From: Litsea cubeba
Lineage: Eukaryota > Streptophyta > Magnoliopsida > Laurales > Lauraceae
Direction of reading: 5' to 3'
DNA: 64,000 nucleotides
Assembly: GCA_012931725.1 (NCBI GenBank)
Contig: CM022945.1
Coordinates: 102,702,432 to 102,766,431, forward strand
In this document: piece after piece, positions 22,801 through 33,494 of the stretch
Layout of the letters: every line of letters starts with the position of its first letter
Position numbering within the stretch: the stretch's first letter is position 1
The notes under the pieces: generated by a model
Told to the model about the DNA's origin: nothing
Databases searched by the model: none
Seen by the model: only the letters and a program-made list of their open reading frames with translations
Translations under genes and position numbers: made by a program

Positions 22801-24832
22801 CGACAGAAATTTATCCAGCATTCAATCATCGGGTCATTCAAAATGGGGTGATAATACGTGCAACATAAATTTTACTAGCAATCAGCCGTTGGATCGTCCG
22901 AAATGGGGTGATAAAGATTCTGACAAAAATATATCTATTTCTCCTTGGTGTAATGACACCAATAATATAAAAGCTGATGATTCTGGGAATAGGTCATTGA
23001 AAGGTCCAACATGGGGTGATAAAGCAGCTTTGACAAATATCTCCAATTCCCCTCCGTGGAAGAGCAGTGATGATGGCACAAGAAGGGTCATTCCTGACTC
23101 AAGGGCTGCTGACCAATTTTGCAATGGTGCAGACATGGCTTCTGCAGGGACTAGCAGAGATGGTTATCCTCAAAACATGGGTGGAAAAGAATCTAAATCC
23201 AATGCTCAAGATTCACACACTGAAAATCCTGAAGCTGAAGGTGAGCGGCAGCATGTTTCAAGTTCAGCCACCTTGACACAATCTTTGGCACTGGAAAATT
23301 CTTATATTCAACAGCATCCAGGGCTGAAAGCAGATAATACTGTATTTCCCTGTGAGGACCGCAACAAGTTCACTGACAGCGCTAGAGTGCAGCATGCAAA
23401 CCTTTTCGGAATGTCTGCTATAGTTCCCTCACCTGGACAAAGTTCTGTTGAGAGTGCGCAGAACCAACATACACTCCTTCCTCAGCCTGCTTCAAATGCT
23501 CAGAGCTTTAAGCTTAACGAACAGAATCAACAAATGGCCTTTTCTCCAAATGTACAGAACTTGAATCTAGATAGGCAGAGTCAACAGATAGCTCTTCCGC
23601 CATCAAATGCACAGAACTTCAACCCTAGTGGGCCGAGCCAACATCTTTTTGCTTCACTTCCAAGTGGACTGAATGTTAATCTGAATGGGCAAAGTCAACC
23701 ATTAGCACCTGCACTTTTAAGTGGACAGACAGACTCAAATGGACAGAGCCAACAGCTAATGATGCAGGCTCCTTCAGAGGCACGTGATCCAGTACTATTA
23801 GGTAAAGAAGAATCAAGTAAAAACCCTGATTTACCACAACCTACTTCTGGAAATCCAGTTCCTCAAATGCAGTGAGCGATGAGAAGGGAACCCAAATGAC
23901 AGATCTTTCAGCATCCCTTGCTCAGATTTTTGGAAATGGGCAGCAGCTTCCACAATTATATGCTACTCTAAATCATCTCAGTGCTAATGGGTTGGTTCCT
24001 TCTCACCCGTACCCTGAATCCAACTCTGCGAGGCCTTCTGAGCCAGTGGCGGCTCCATTCATTCATCCTAATCAAGGGCTTTTACCCCAGAAGCAGTATG
24101 ATCCCATACAAGGCAGCACTGAATCTATTAAGCCAGCCGTCACTAATCAACTCCCAGTCCCAAGCTTTCCAGTGGACATCGATGAACAGAAGAGTGCTTC
24201 CTTTCAGCAATTACAGGTGCCCCAACAGATTATAGCTCCATCTTCTGTTACAGATGGGCGTGATGAGTGTGGTCCCCCCAAGATTGGCAGTTTGGAGCAG
24301 TCAAACAATGAAAACAATGAGCTGAGCATGGATGTTTTGGCTGTGGAAGTGAATGAAGTAGCAACTATCCAATGCCAGAAAGATCAGGAGATGAGCCATT
24401 TGAAGGACATGAATGTAGATGATCAGGTTGATGAAGGCAAGAGAAACAAGGATGAAAAGGGAATGAAGATGTTCAAATTTGCACTCGTGGAATTTGTCAA
24501 GGAACTTCTTAAACCCACTTGGAAGGAAGGTCACATGAGTAGAGAGGCTCACAAAACCATCGTAAAGAAAGTTGTTGATAAAGTGACTGGTTCTATGCAG
24601 GGCCCTCATCTCCCTCAGACACAAGAGAAAATCGAACAATATTTGTCGTTTTCCAAACCCAAGCTTACCAAACTTGTAGATGTAAGTTTCTTGTTTTTCT
24701 TTCTTTTTCATTCTTTAGAAACTCTCGGTAATAATGGTGATCTCTAATTTTGATTGCCTGTATGTTTCTCACGGTGATATTTTCATCTTTTTGTCTATGC
24801 AGGCATATGTGGAAAAATATTTGAAGATTTGA
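17467..24832 (+). CDS. CCCH zinc-finger protein, C3H38/C3H55-like
   Basis: Exons are 17467-17909, 21994-24681 and 24803-24832; splice phases agree at both junctions. The total is 3161 nt, one short of a full reading of about 1053 aa. The N-terminus is acidic and charged with KKRISKWD, then Arg-Ser dipeptides (SRSRSP) span the first junction. Three C-x7-C-x5-C-x3-H fingers follow: CRDFAAGRCRRGSQCRFAH (about residue 179), CNDFLKGKCYRGSACKYVH (about 274) and CKYFAEGRCRNGERCKFSH (about 338). Next come repeated PKWSD/PKWGD and GQSQQLA motifs. The conserved C-terminal domain begins KFALVEFVKELLKPTWKEG. CCCH fingers of this spacing usually bind RNA, and the RS dipeptides suggest a nuclear mRNA-processing role. 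One base is missing around 23873: TGA (23873-23875) stops the frame, and the C-terminal domain continues in another frame. This may be a real truncation or a sequence error. An in-phase alternative donor exists at 17901. Confidence 0.9.
19799..19863. repeat. (GA)n microsatellite, about 65 bp
   Basis: Uninterrupted GA dinucleotides in the first coding intron of the CCCH gene. Confidence 0.97.
20745..21624. mobile_element. Non-autonomous hAT-like element, 880 bp
   Basis: The ends CAATGGCGGAGCTAGG and CCTCCCCGCCACTG form inverted repeats (CARTGGCGG core). The flanks AGCGTCAG (20737-20744) and AGAATCAG (21625-21632) agree at 6 of 8 bases, an aged 8-bp duplication. A C-run of about 20 bases lies at 21585-21604 just inside the right end. 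No transposase is readable. Confidence 0.7.
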
Positions 24833-27800
24833 GAACAGGATCGAAGAATCTCTCCGGGTTTTTTCCATTTTTCTATGAACCTAAGACCTCCCAAATCTTT
24901 GTTTACTTAAATAGGAATTTTGTACATTCAAAGATAGTCTGCACCAACATTTTAGTGATGAAATTATTGTATCCTCCTGACTGCTGGGCAGGATCGACCC
25001 ATTCTCTTCTACATGATTTGTAGATATGAACTTAATTCAGAGTAATCTTTAGTGGGGCTGCTGATGATTTATCGTCCATTTTGGTGCATGCTGATGCTAG
25101 CCGTGCTGGGTTTGGCCTCTTTTGGTTCGAAAATGACTTGCATAAGCATAACTAGTGAACTGTCCTTTTGGTTGTTTGATGCATGCCTACCCTGTGAAAG
25201 TTTTATCTTTACTTATTTCTTCATTATGTTGAAATGCTTTTGGAGAATTTTTTAACGCTTCAGTTAGCAACACAGTATGTTTCACCGAGGAAAGCTGACA
25301 CTAGACCTCCCCTGAAGTTTGTCATATTCTGTTCATTCCTACGTACTGAAAGTACCTTGATATTCTCTCTTATTGCCACCTTAATTAACTCAGGGAGCGG
25401 CCCTCTGCATGCCTGCTAGTGCTAATTCTGCTCATTGGCTATTCCATTTGTTGTTCAGAAACAACGCTTGCATGGAACCGAAGGTGTCATTTTTCTTTTC
25501 TTCTGGTAAGCAGTTATGACAACATACCTGATGCATAAAGATTTCTTCATATCACCTTCTTATGGCTTCCTGGAACTTGGTCTGTTGAACAGTTCACTTG
25601 CCAACAACTGAAACAAGAAAGAGGTGGACAACTTTAGGTACTATTACCATGCTGAAAATGCATTAATCGGTTTACCCCCCTAAATATAAGGTACTTAAAA
25701 TGTTTGAAAGGTCGTGGAATTTCATTCTTCTTCCCCATTGATATTGACTTGAGCCTTCTGCTCCAATCTTTGTTAAGGGATGTTTAGTGTATAATGTTAT
25801 AGTTTCTGGTGTTCTTTAAGTTATAATCCGATCTGATGTTAATGATCTTTCAGCAAAGAGAACCCTTCTTGGGTTTATCCTGGTCTAGCTTATTTTAAGG
25901 CACCAATGGCCCCTATCTCCTTGTATCCTCTGGAGCTTTTCAATGTCCTGTATATGTTGACGTACAGCGGAGACGACCCATAGATCCGCGAACTATTGAT
26001 CTTCTAGTATAGAATCATCATCCATCAAGGATTGCCAATGTGAACCATGCTAATTTGGAAGATCATGGACTTCTCTTTCTGGACCGTTGTGGTTATATGT
26101 TCTAAAAGGTTTACTGTGTGCCTGCAAATTAGAGGGTTAGTTTGTTTCAATCTGGCATGTTTTGGAGCAATTTCCATCCTTCAGTACTGGCTTATCAGAC
26201 GAGTGCCTCAATCCAAATTGTAGATGGACGACCCACATCTCCTCAGCCAATAGGACCCATGAACCACTACCTTTATTTGGTAGCCTGGACTACCCATCCA
26301 TATGGAAATGGTATTTGCAGCAGTTGCTATCACCTGTTTGCCTGGTTCATTATGAGTTTCTAGGATTTCCTGCAAAATGGGCTTATATCGAAGGGACTAC
26401 CGATTAATTGGCATTGAATTAATAATATTTCTATGTAATGCATTTTATCAAAGGGGCTAAATGTGAACCATTAAAGATGAGGATTCACAAGGGGGCATCA
26501 AATAATCTCCCTTTCAATGGGAAATGATTAACCTTGAAAGGTGATGGTTCCATCTTGATCTGTCTTTTTTTTGGTAGAAGAATCTTTATCTCTATGTCAA
26601 ACCCTATTTTGTTGGCTCCGTACTGGGACCTGCGGCCTGTTGTGTTGGCTCGTGCAATCCTGCAAAAGCCTGAGGTAGTTTGTTATTCAGTGAAGCACTG
26701 TAATGATAATAGCATTTGTTCCTATAAGTACCCCACTTTGTTATAGACATAATAGTGAGACAGCCCCCCTGTTAAAATTCTGCAAGTTAGCATCAAAATG
26801 CCTTGCTGCGTGAGGATTCTGGATGATTATGAGGAAATCTTGCTTTTTTTGAGGGTGTGCTTTGCATGAAATGTTCAGATAATGCTGCATTTATTCATCT
26901 ATTCTTGCATGTGTTAATTTACAAAGCAATATAATAACTAATTGGATGGTGACTTGAAACTTGGGCCATAAGCTTCTCCCAAATTCAGTTCTTTAATTCC
27001 TTGGGTTATGGCTTTATAATGTTGGTGATCAACTAGTTGCAACATGGCTCAATGTGTAGTTTGCTTACATTTGTACCATTCTGAGCAAGAATTGTCTATA
27101 AGTGATCTTATCCTCACTATTAAGTTTTCATACTGATAAGATGATATTGTTGAGAAAAGCACAAACCTTCCACTGACTAACTCATATTCATCTCCACTCA
27201 TTTTCTACTTTTTCCATCCCTAGCAGCAAACATTAAACACTTTCCTAAGAAGAATCTCTTCTTTTGGTTTCAACATATGCCTAGCACAAACCCTTTGTTA
27301 TTGCTCTAAATATGATTATAATATTGTATGACCATATCTGTAGCTTCAGGGGATCTTTTTAGACCACAAGCCATTCAATTTTCCTCAATGCAAATTTGTT
27401 ATGATTGAGGCATCGGTATGCATCAGTACTTTGATTTTGTGAAGCCTATGTTTCAATAATCCACTTCAAACCCTGAGAGTTCTATGATGAAATCAGTTTC
27501 TGCTTTGTAAAAGATCCTTCGGTCTCGCTCACACTGAATCGCTTTGGTCAGATGACGGAAGATCAATTCCCTGATGCAGGAAGTTAGGTGTCAAGCAGAA
27601 GAATGTCATGATGATTTGAGATGCATATATTTGGCTGGAACATAGCTTGTGCTGCATACTTATTTTGAAAGACAATGTAGAATTTGGGGACTCTTCAACT
27701 TCTGTTACTCTCTTGCAACTCTGTACAGCAATTTGTTTTTTTTTTTGGGTAAAATAACTCTGTATTACAATTTGATGGACCCAATTACATGTTTGATGCT

Positions 27801-28409
27801 TCTATCAAACTTCCATTAAGTTTGCATTACTCAGTTGTTTTCATATGATGGATAAACTAATAATGCAATGATTTTACCTAATGCAAGGGGTGGATTGGTC
27901 TTCTGTTTTTCTAACATTCTCCGTGTAATCTCTTTGTTTGGTATATATCTTTTATACCATTGCATTTTCCCTATCTTCGTGATAGGGTATTATTTATTTG
28001 AATGTTCTCTTCTTCTTCAATATAATTTATCATTACCAATAAAAAAATAATAAGAAAGCAATGATTTTATACTATCGATACTGTTTCTATTGTTTACATG
28101 CTTAACTGTTTCTTTTAATATAAAGTACCCCAAATTTGATAAATGGACCATTTGAATATACAGTTAATTTTTTTCTCCTGTTAGGACATTGACATAGAAT
28201 GCCCATTGCTATGCTGCATCTGTAACAATGGTTTTATGCTAGAGTGATGTAGTCCCATATACCAAGATTATAGAAAATCTGTTATATACTAGTAGATATG
28301 TATGCAGTACTTCTCTAATGGTTTGCTAACTAAACCACATTTCTATAAAACTTGTGTGATTACAACTTTGGAACCAGAGAGATACAGAATGCTAAATGTT
28401 ACAAGTATA

Positions 28410-28461
<52 letters not shown>

Positions 28462-29296
28462 CCACAAGTTTCATTGTGACCTAGGCATGATGCCTCAGAA
28501 ATTACCTGACATGGATAATAGAAGCCATTGATTTAAGAGCCCAAAAGTCTTTACCAATAAAACATAGTTCCATTGAATCCAGCAATTAATAGACTCTTAT
28601 CATAGTGAAATTTGTTCTGTATGGCAATTCACAGATAAGATTTGATTCAACGTTTTCCCTTGATCTTAGTTGGAAACTAATGTCTCCAGGAATATAAAGG
28701 TGCATTAGAAAGTGGGTTTGATCCGTGGTATAAATATACACCAAACTTTAGTGTACAGTCTGTCTTCACTGTTTAAATAGTGCACCATGGCAATTGATTG
28801 TGACATATTATTTATTCGACATCGTTAAGTGGGCCAGAGGCTTATAATAACCCAAATGCAATGTCTCAACTTCAATTAATAGGTAATAATTGACATACAT
28901 AAATGATCTGATGGTTCGGATCAAGTAGATCACCATGCATTTGTTCCAGTTGAAAATTAAGGGTTTGATTATACTCTTGAGTTCCAATGTATTGTTGTTC
29001 AAGATCTCCTTCCTATCTAGGAAATAATGCAAGTTTCTCTTTTCCTTTTCTTTCTCAAAGTAGGTAGAGAGAAACATGTCATTTCTCTCTTCTCATATGT
29101 CATCAAGTCTCCTAAATTCCCTCTGTAATAAAGGCCTCTTTTCACCTCCTACCTATCTCTTTGCCTTATCTTACATGTAATGACAATGAGGTTCCATGTG
29201 TTTTGATTTATTTAAGTTCTTCCCAAGGAAAAGTGGCATATAACAACCCCTCCATTCTTTTTTCTAAGTCTACACAACCCACATGCCACTTACTCA
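24833..29296. other. 3' UTR of the CCCH gene and intergenic DNA
   Basis: The first several hundred bases are probably 3' UTR. Beyond that I see no gene. Features are T-runs near 27732, a (GA)n microsatellite at 28414-28458 and A/T-rich filler. The last 200 bp upstream of the bHLH gene have a TATA-like TATTTAAG near 29207. Confidence 0.6.
28414..28458. repeat. (GA)n microsatellite, about 45 bp
   Basis: An uninterrupted GA run between the CCCH and bHLH genes. Confidence 0.95.
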
Positions 29297-29977
29297 ATGG
29301 ATATCAGCAACCATACTATCACAACTAGCACTTGGGTCATGACCATAGAGAACCAGCATCTCCTGGATCATCTTCCTAGTGAGTTAGTTTACTCTATGGA
29401 AGAAAACCCTTTTCAAATCCATCACACACCATCTTCATATGCAGGTCATGATGTATCCAATCCACTTATTCAGACACAAAAAATACCACCATCAGGTCAT
29501 GTGCCCAACACAAGTTGCCTCCTGGAACAAAGAAGAAAGAAAGAAGAAGAGGTAGGAGAAGATGGACTAGGCGACATCAAGGAGATGATCTACAAAATTG
29601 CAGCCATGCAGCCAGTGGACATAGACCCCGCTACAATTCAGAAGCCCAAGAGGAGGAACGTGCGCATCAGTGATGACCCACAGAGTGTCGCCGCCCGGCA
29701 CAGGCGGGAGAGGATAAGTGAGAGGATAAGAATCCTCCAAAGGCTTGTTCCCGGAGGGACGAAGATGGACACGGCCTCCATGCTCGACGAAGCGATTCGA
29801 TACATGAAGTTCTTGAAGAGACAGGTGCATGAACTACAGACCCATCAGCACTCACCTCCTATTGATGCGGTTAGTCAATTGGAGGCTGTGGATTTGGGCT
29901 CTTCCTCCTCCATGGCGCCTCCCCAAGGAACAAGCTTCAACTTCGCCGGCGACGGATGTCATGAGGGGTTACTTTAA
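29297..29977 (+). CDS. HECATE-type bHLH transcription factor
   Basis: An intact, single-exon 226-aa protein, close to the length of Arabidopsis HEC1-3. Before the bHLH lies the HECATE signature KEMIYKIAAMQPVDIDPATI, followed by KPKRRNVRISDDPQSVAARH. The bHLH spans about residues 126-178 (RRERISERIRILQRLVPGG, then the helix TASMLDEAIRYMKFLKRQV). The basic region lacks the usual His and Glu of E-box binders (Gln129 and Ala133 instead), as is known for this subgroup. Family members act in the nucleus in transmitting tract, stigma, gynoecium and stem-cell control, often as heterodimers with SPATULA. Which HEC paralogue this is cannot be settled by eye. The first ATG is used; the sequence around it (CAATGGAT) is acceptable. 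Confidence 0.95.
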   Translation: MDISNHTITTSTWVMTIENQHLLDHLPSELVYSMEENPFQIHHTPSSYAGHDVSNPLIQTQKIPPSGHVPNTSCLLEQRRKKEEEVGEDGLGDIKEMIYKIAAMQPVDIDPATIQKPKRRNVRISDDPQSVAARHRRERISERIRILQRLVPGGTKMDTASMLDEAIRYMKFLKRQVHELQTHQHSPPIDAVSQLEAVDLGSSSSMAPPQGTSFNFAGDGCHEGLL

Positions 29978-31249
29978 GCAAGCATTTTAAGTAATAGTTT
30001 AGAGATAGTTGTCTTTATAGTGCTTGTTCATTAGTTTTAAGTTGATCAGTGTTTTAGATTAACAAGATATTTATAAAGGAGAAGAAATGTTTGAATGTAC
30101 AAGTAAGAAACATACATACATAGCAGTGACGAAAAGCCAATGGCACATGTGACCAAGTTGGTTAGGATTTGGTTGACTAAGTGGCCAATGGAATGATGAT
30201 GAGTAGATGACAGTTTATAATATATGCATGGGAATGGAGTCTTTTAACCATCATTTTGAGCACATAATTGTATGCTTTTCTATTGAAAAAATTAGAAAGT
30301 TTAGAGGGGAAAATCTACATATCTATTGATTCAGAGAACACATAAAATACAGTGTTGTGGTAGATAATTTTGATCCACTGAACAAAGGGCTCTCTCAATC
30401 ACTTTTGTTTAGGTTGGTAATAGACAACTTGATGCTGAGATGAAGTTTTTTGGTATATATGCCGTAGATAATATGGGATTAGCCAAATGAAAATGAAATT
30501 ACATAATGCAAAGTAAACATTTGACAATTAGTAGATTTGAGAAAAATAAATTAGCCACGTTGCCCTATCACATGATACAATATGTTTGGGTGACAAAGTG
30601 TTTTTCTCATAAATTTATAAATTTATCTCATTTTCGTAATCTAAGGTAGGAATTAAAATTCCACGAGTCGACTCTTGCCTCTCCCTAGTAATCTCAGTTT
30701 GGTGAAGAAGAAGTCAAATACAGGGAAAACTGGGACAAGTCACCACAATTGATATTTAATTTTATGTAAGTATGCTCGAGGTTTGAAGTCAACAATTTAA
30801 AAATGATGATTGGGATATAATTTTAAATTTATATTTGATTTTTACATTCAATATTTGGAGTAAAAACTAATTTAATATGCATTTTTTTTATTATAATGTT
30901 TTCCTAGCATGCATATATAAGTTTATTAACTTGAATTGATTGTAATGATTTTATGTAAATAAAATGTTATTTATATTTTTTAACTATTTAATCCATTTTT
31001 AAATGCTGTCACTATTATTTAAAAAAAAAAAAAAACTCGACTCTCCAAAGTCACCACATAGACACTATACGATTCTTTTTTTTTTCCTGCATTGGTTGAG
31101 TTAAATTTGAGTCATGAGTTTTCTAACCTTGGATCAAATTGATAAGAGTATATATAATAGGCCAGGTATTGATTTTGGAGTAAAATCTGAGAACGTCCTA
31201 TAAATAGGGTAAGCGTTCATTTTGAACTGCTTGCGTTTTCATCGAGTGG
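29978..31249. other. 3' flank of the bHLH gene, AT-rich
   Basis: The early part is probably 3' UTR. The rest is AT-rich with A and T runs near 31020 and 31077. No gene, SINE or MITE seen. Confidence 0.6.
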
Positions 31250-31720
31250 TCCCCACCGTTGGTTCTACTCCTTGAGTCTGGATCCTCGTCGCTGCTATTA
31301 CATGAAAACCAAGGGACACACTGGGAACTTCATCGTGAAGCCTACATAGAGATAAAATGGACCACTCAAGATGAATCCCATTCCCACCATTGGCATACCC
31401 CTAGATTTCAAATAGGAATAGGTCCCACCGTAAGATTGAACACATGATTGAAAACGTGACTGAGCACAAACATGGCATCGTTGTCAATGTTTCCATCATG
31501 TGCTCAATCAGACAATGGGAGCCACTCCTACTAAAATGAAATTTGATGATATATTCCTAAAGGGGATTGGAAATGGGAAGGGATTCATCTGGATTATCTC
31601 TACGTGGGCCCCACAATGGAGATCCCGGCATGTAGTGATGCCCACAATCATCTTGTCCGAGAGATGGAGAGTCCTTTGGACTACTTACATTACATATCTC
31701 AATTTCTCTACTGCATCTAA
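31250..31720. mobile_element. Long-inverted-repeat MITE, copy 1
   Basis: A diverged copy of the element at 32940-33300. Both contain an ACTCAAGATGAATC block early and a CTACGTGGGCC block late, which are roughly inverted copies of each other. Shared middle words are CATGTGCTCAATCAGA and CATGTGATCAATCAGA. Long, imperfect terminal repeats of this type resemble Mutator-like MITEs. Edges are approximate. Confidence 0.55.
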
Positions 31721-31874
31721 AGGCTGCATTGATTTTTATCAGTTTGGCGGATGATCCAACATCTCTATCTCTTGATTTTGAAGTTATGGTTTTTGGGTAG
31801 ATGTTTGAGGATATGCTGAAAATCAGTTGGGATTTCTTTTCTTTTTTTTTTTTTTGTAAAATGAGTTCTTTTCC

Positions 31875-32040
31875 TGCCTACTGATTGAGTGGTCGGGACA
31901 CGGTTCCTCTTCAAGAACCAAATGTTGAGTTCACTTGTGCTACCACCTACTTGGGGCCCGGTTTTCCTTTGGGCGACCGGAGGGATTAATCCAGCCCAAA
32001 GGGTTGGGAACCATCCGTTAACAAATAAAAAAAAATAAAT
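31875..32040 (+). mobile_element. tRNA-derived SINE, family copy 1
   Basis: It shares the 3' body GGGATTAATCCAGCCCAAAG and GGTTGGGAACC with the copies at 32553 and 43337, and ends in an A-rich tail. The Pol III boxes are degenerate and no clear target duplication was found. Confidence 0.7.
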
Positions 32041-32540
32041 ATATATTGGCTTCTGTATTTCACTCTACCATCTCTCCAAAATATTTATAATATTTTATCA
32101 AAGGGTCTGTTTGATAACTTTAAAAAAAAATTCTTTTTTTAATGGTTTAGAGCTTATTGATATTTTAGAGTGTTTAAAAACTCTAATTATATTTTAAATT
32201 TAGAGCTTAATCTTAGAAATTAGTAATATTAAGGTCTTAAATATAAGCTGATGAGAGCAGCTTATATATCAGAACTTATTTTCTGTGGACCAATTAAGTG
32301 AATTATGCAAATAAAAATAGAAGTAACTCCATAAATTAAAGGCGCCACTCGGACACCTCATCCAAAGTAAACTGAATATTACGACAAAATCTTACAGAAA
32401 ATAAAAGTGAAATATTACGACAAAATGAATAAGCTCATATCATATCCATATATAGATTTGTCTCAAATTTAATGCCAGTAGGAGTAAGTCCTGCCATTGA
32501 AAGTAATTCACAGCCCAATTTGACCACTTCTTTTACGAGT
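32041..32540. other. AT-rich spacer
   Basis: No gene or clear repeat between the two SINE copies, apart from poly-A and poly-T runs near 32125. Confidence 0.6.
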
Positions 32541-32552
32541 GAAGAGAATTAG

Positions 32553-32716
32553 CTCGGTTGGCTTAAGACCACGGTTTGCACTCGGAGGTTGTAGGTTCGA
32601 AACTGCACTATCATACTGGGGCTACAGGGGAGTAAACCCGATTTTCCTCTGGGCCCGAAGGGATTAGTCCAGCCAAAAGGGTTGGGAACCCTCCGATAAA
32701 TAAAAAAAAAAGAAAA
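32553..32716 (+). mobile_element. tRNA-derived SINE, family copy 2, with target duplication
   Basis: A perfect 12-bp duplication GAAGAGAATTAG flanks it (32541-32552 and 32717-32728). TTAGCTCGGTTGG at the left edge resembles an A box and GGTTCGAAACTG a B box. The body carries GGGATTAGTCCAGCC and GGGTTGGGAACCCTCC, then an A-rich tail. Confidence 0.85.
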
Positions 32717-32939
32717 GAAGAGAATTAGGTGTTTCTGCCAAGCAATTTGAGTACCATCATTGAAAGTTCATTTTCCTCTGTCACATCATTCTTTGTTGTT
32801 AGTGCAAAAATAATATGATTCTTGATATTCCCCAAATGCTAATAAGAATTTACAGATTTTTTCATATTCCCAAAAATCTGTAATTTTTCTCATTTTCATA
32901 ATCAAATTTATGATAATATATAACATTGTAAGAGAATGA

Positions 32940-33300
32940 GTTGATCATGTTTAGGATAACTCCATTTTGGGCCCACATAAAGATAATTTGGACAACTCAA
33001 GATGAATCTCATCCCCTCTAATGGCACATCCTCACCGTAAGAAATGATCACATGAATGAAAATGCGACTTTTTCTTATCATGGCAACGCTTCTAATATGG
33101 AGTTAATCACATTCCCGTCATGTGATCAATCAGATGGTGGGACCATTCTTATTGAATTGAGATTTGAGAAAATATGTAGATAGAGAATGTGATTCATTTT
33201 GAACGATTGGGATCACATCTACGTGGGCCGTGGGCGAGTCCATGATAGAGTTTGTTCCACCATTCCCGTCCAATAGTTGCATAGAGGATCCGAACTCTAT
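32940..33300. mobile_element. Long-inverted-repeat MITE, copy 2
   Basis: The left arm GGGCCCACATAAAG ... CAACTCAAGATGAATC pairs with the right arm GATTCATTTTGAACG ... CTACGTGGGCC. The right end (CAATAGTTGCATAGAGGATCC) also matches a fragment at 51390-51510. Edges are approximate. Confidence 0.6.
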
Positions 33301-33355
33301 TTTTTTTTTTTGTAATATACTATTCCTCTTCGTGCATGTAATTGCAGACGCCAGC

Positions 33356-33494
33356 GCAGTTTGAAACCCTTCGTTCATTTCTTTCTCCCTCTCTCTCGCT
33401 CGTTCCTGCGCGTTCCAACTTTCTTGAGTGACCATCATCTCTCTCATCTTCTCAGCGTTGTTTGTCTGTTAATCCTCCTACGTCGATCCCACAG
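33356..33494 (+). other. Possible non-coding first exon of the DUF7081-like gene
   Basis: A CT-rich leader-like stretch (TCTCTCTCGCTCGTTCC and similar) ends in a good donor, CCACAG|GTAGAA, with GT at 33495. It lacks a long open frame. Joining it to the acceptor at 39645-39646 gives a 6.1-kb intron. The connection is inferred from splice signals and order only. Confidence 0.3.

Noticed and set aside
24301..24711. 136-aa minus-strand frame
   Set aside because: Antisense shadow of the conserved C-terminal CCCH-protein domain.
32541..32600. Possible tRNA gene from A-box and B-box-like strings
   Set aside because: The cloverleaf does not close. The poly-A tail, body and 12-bp duplication identify a SINE.
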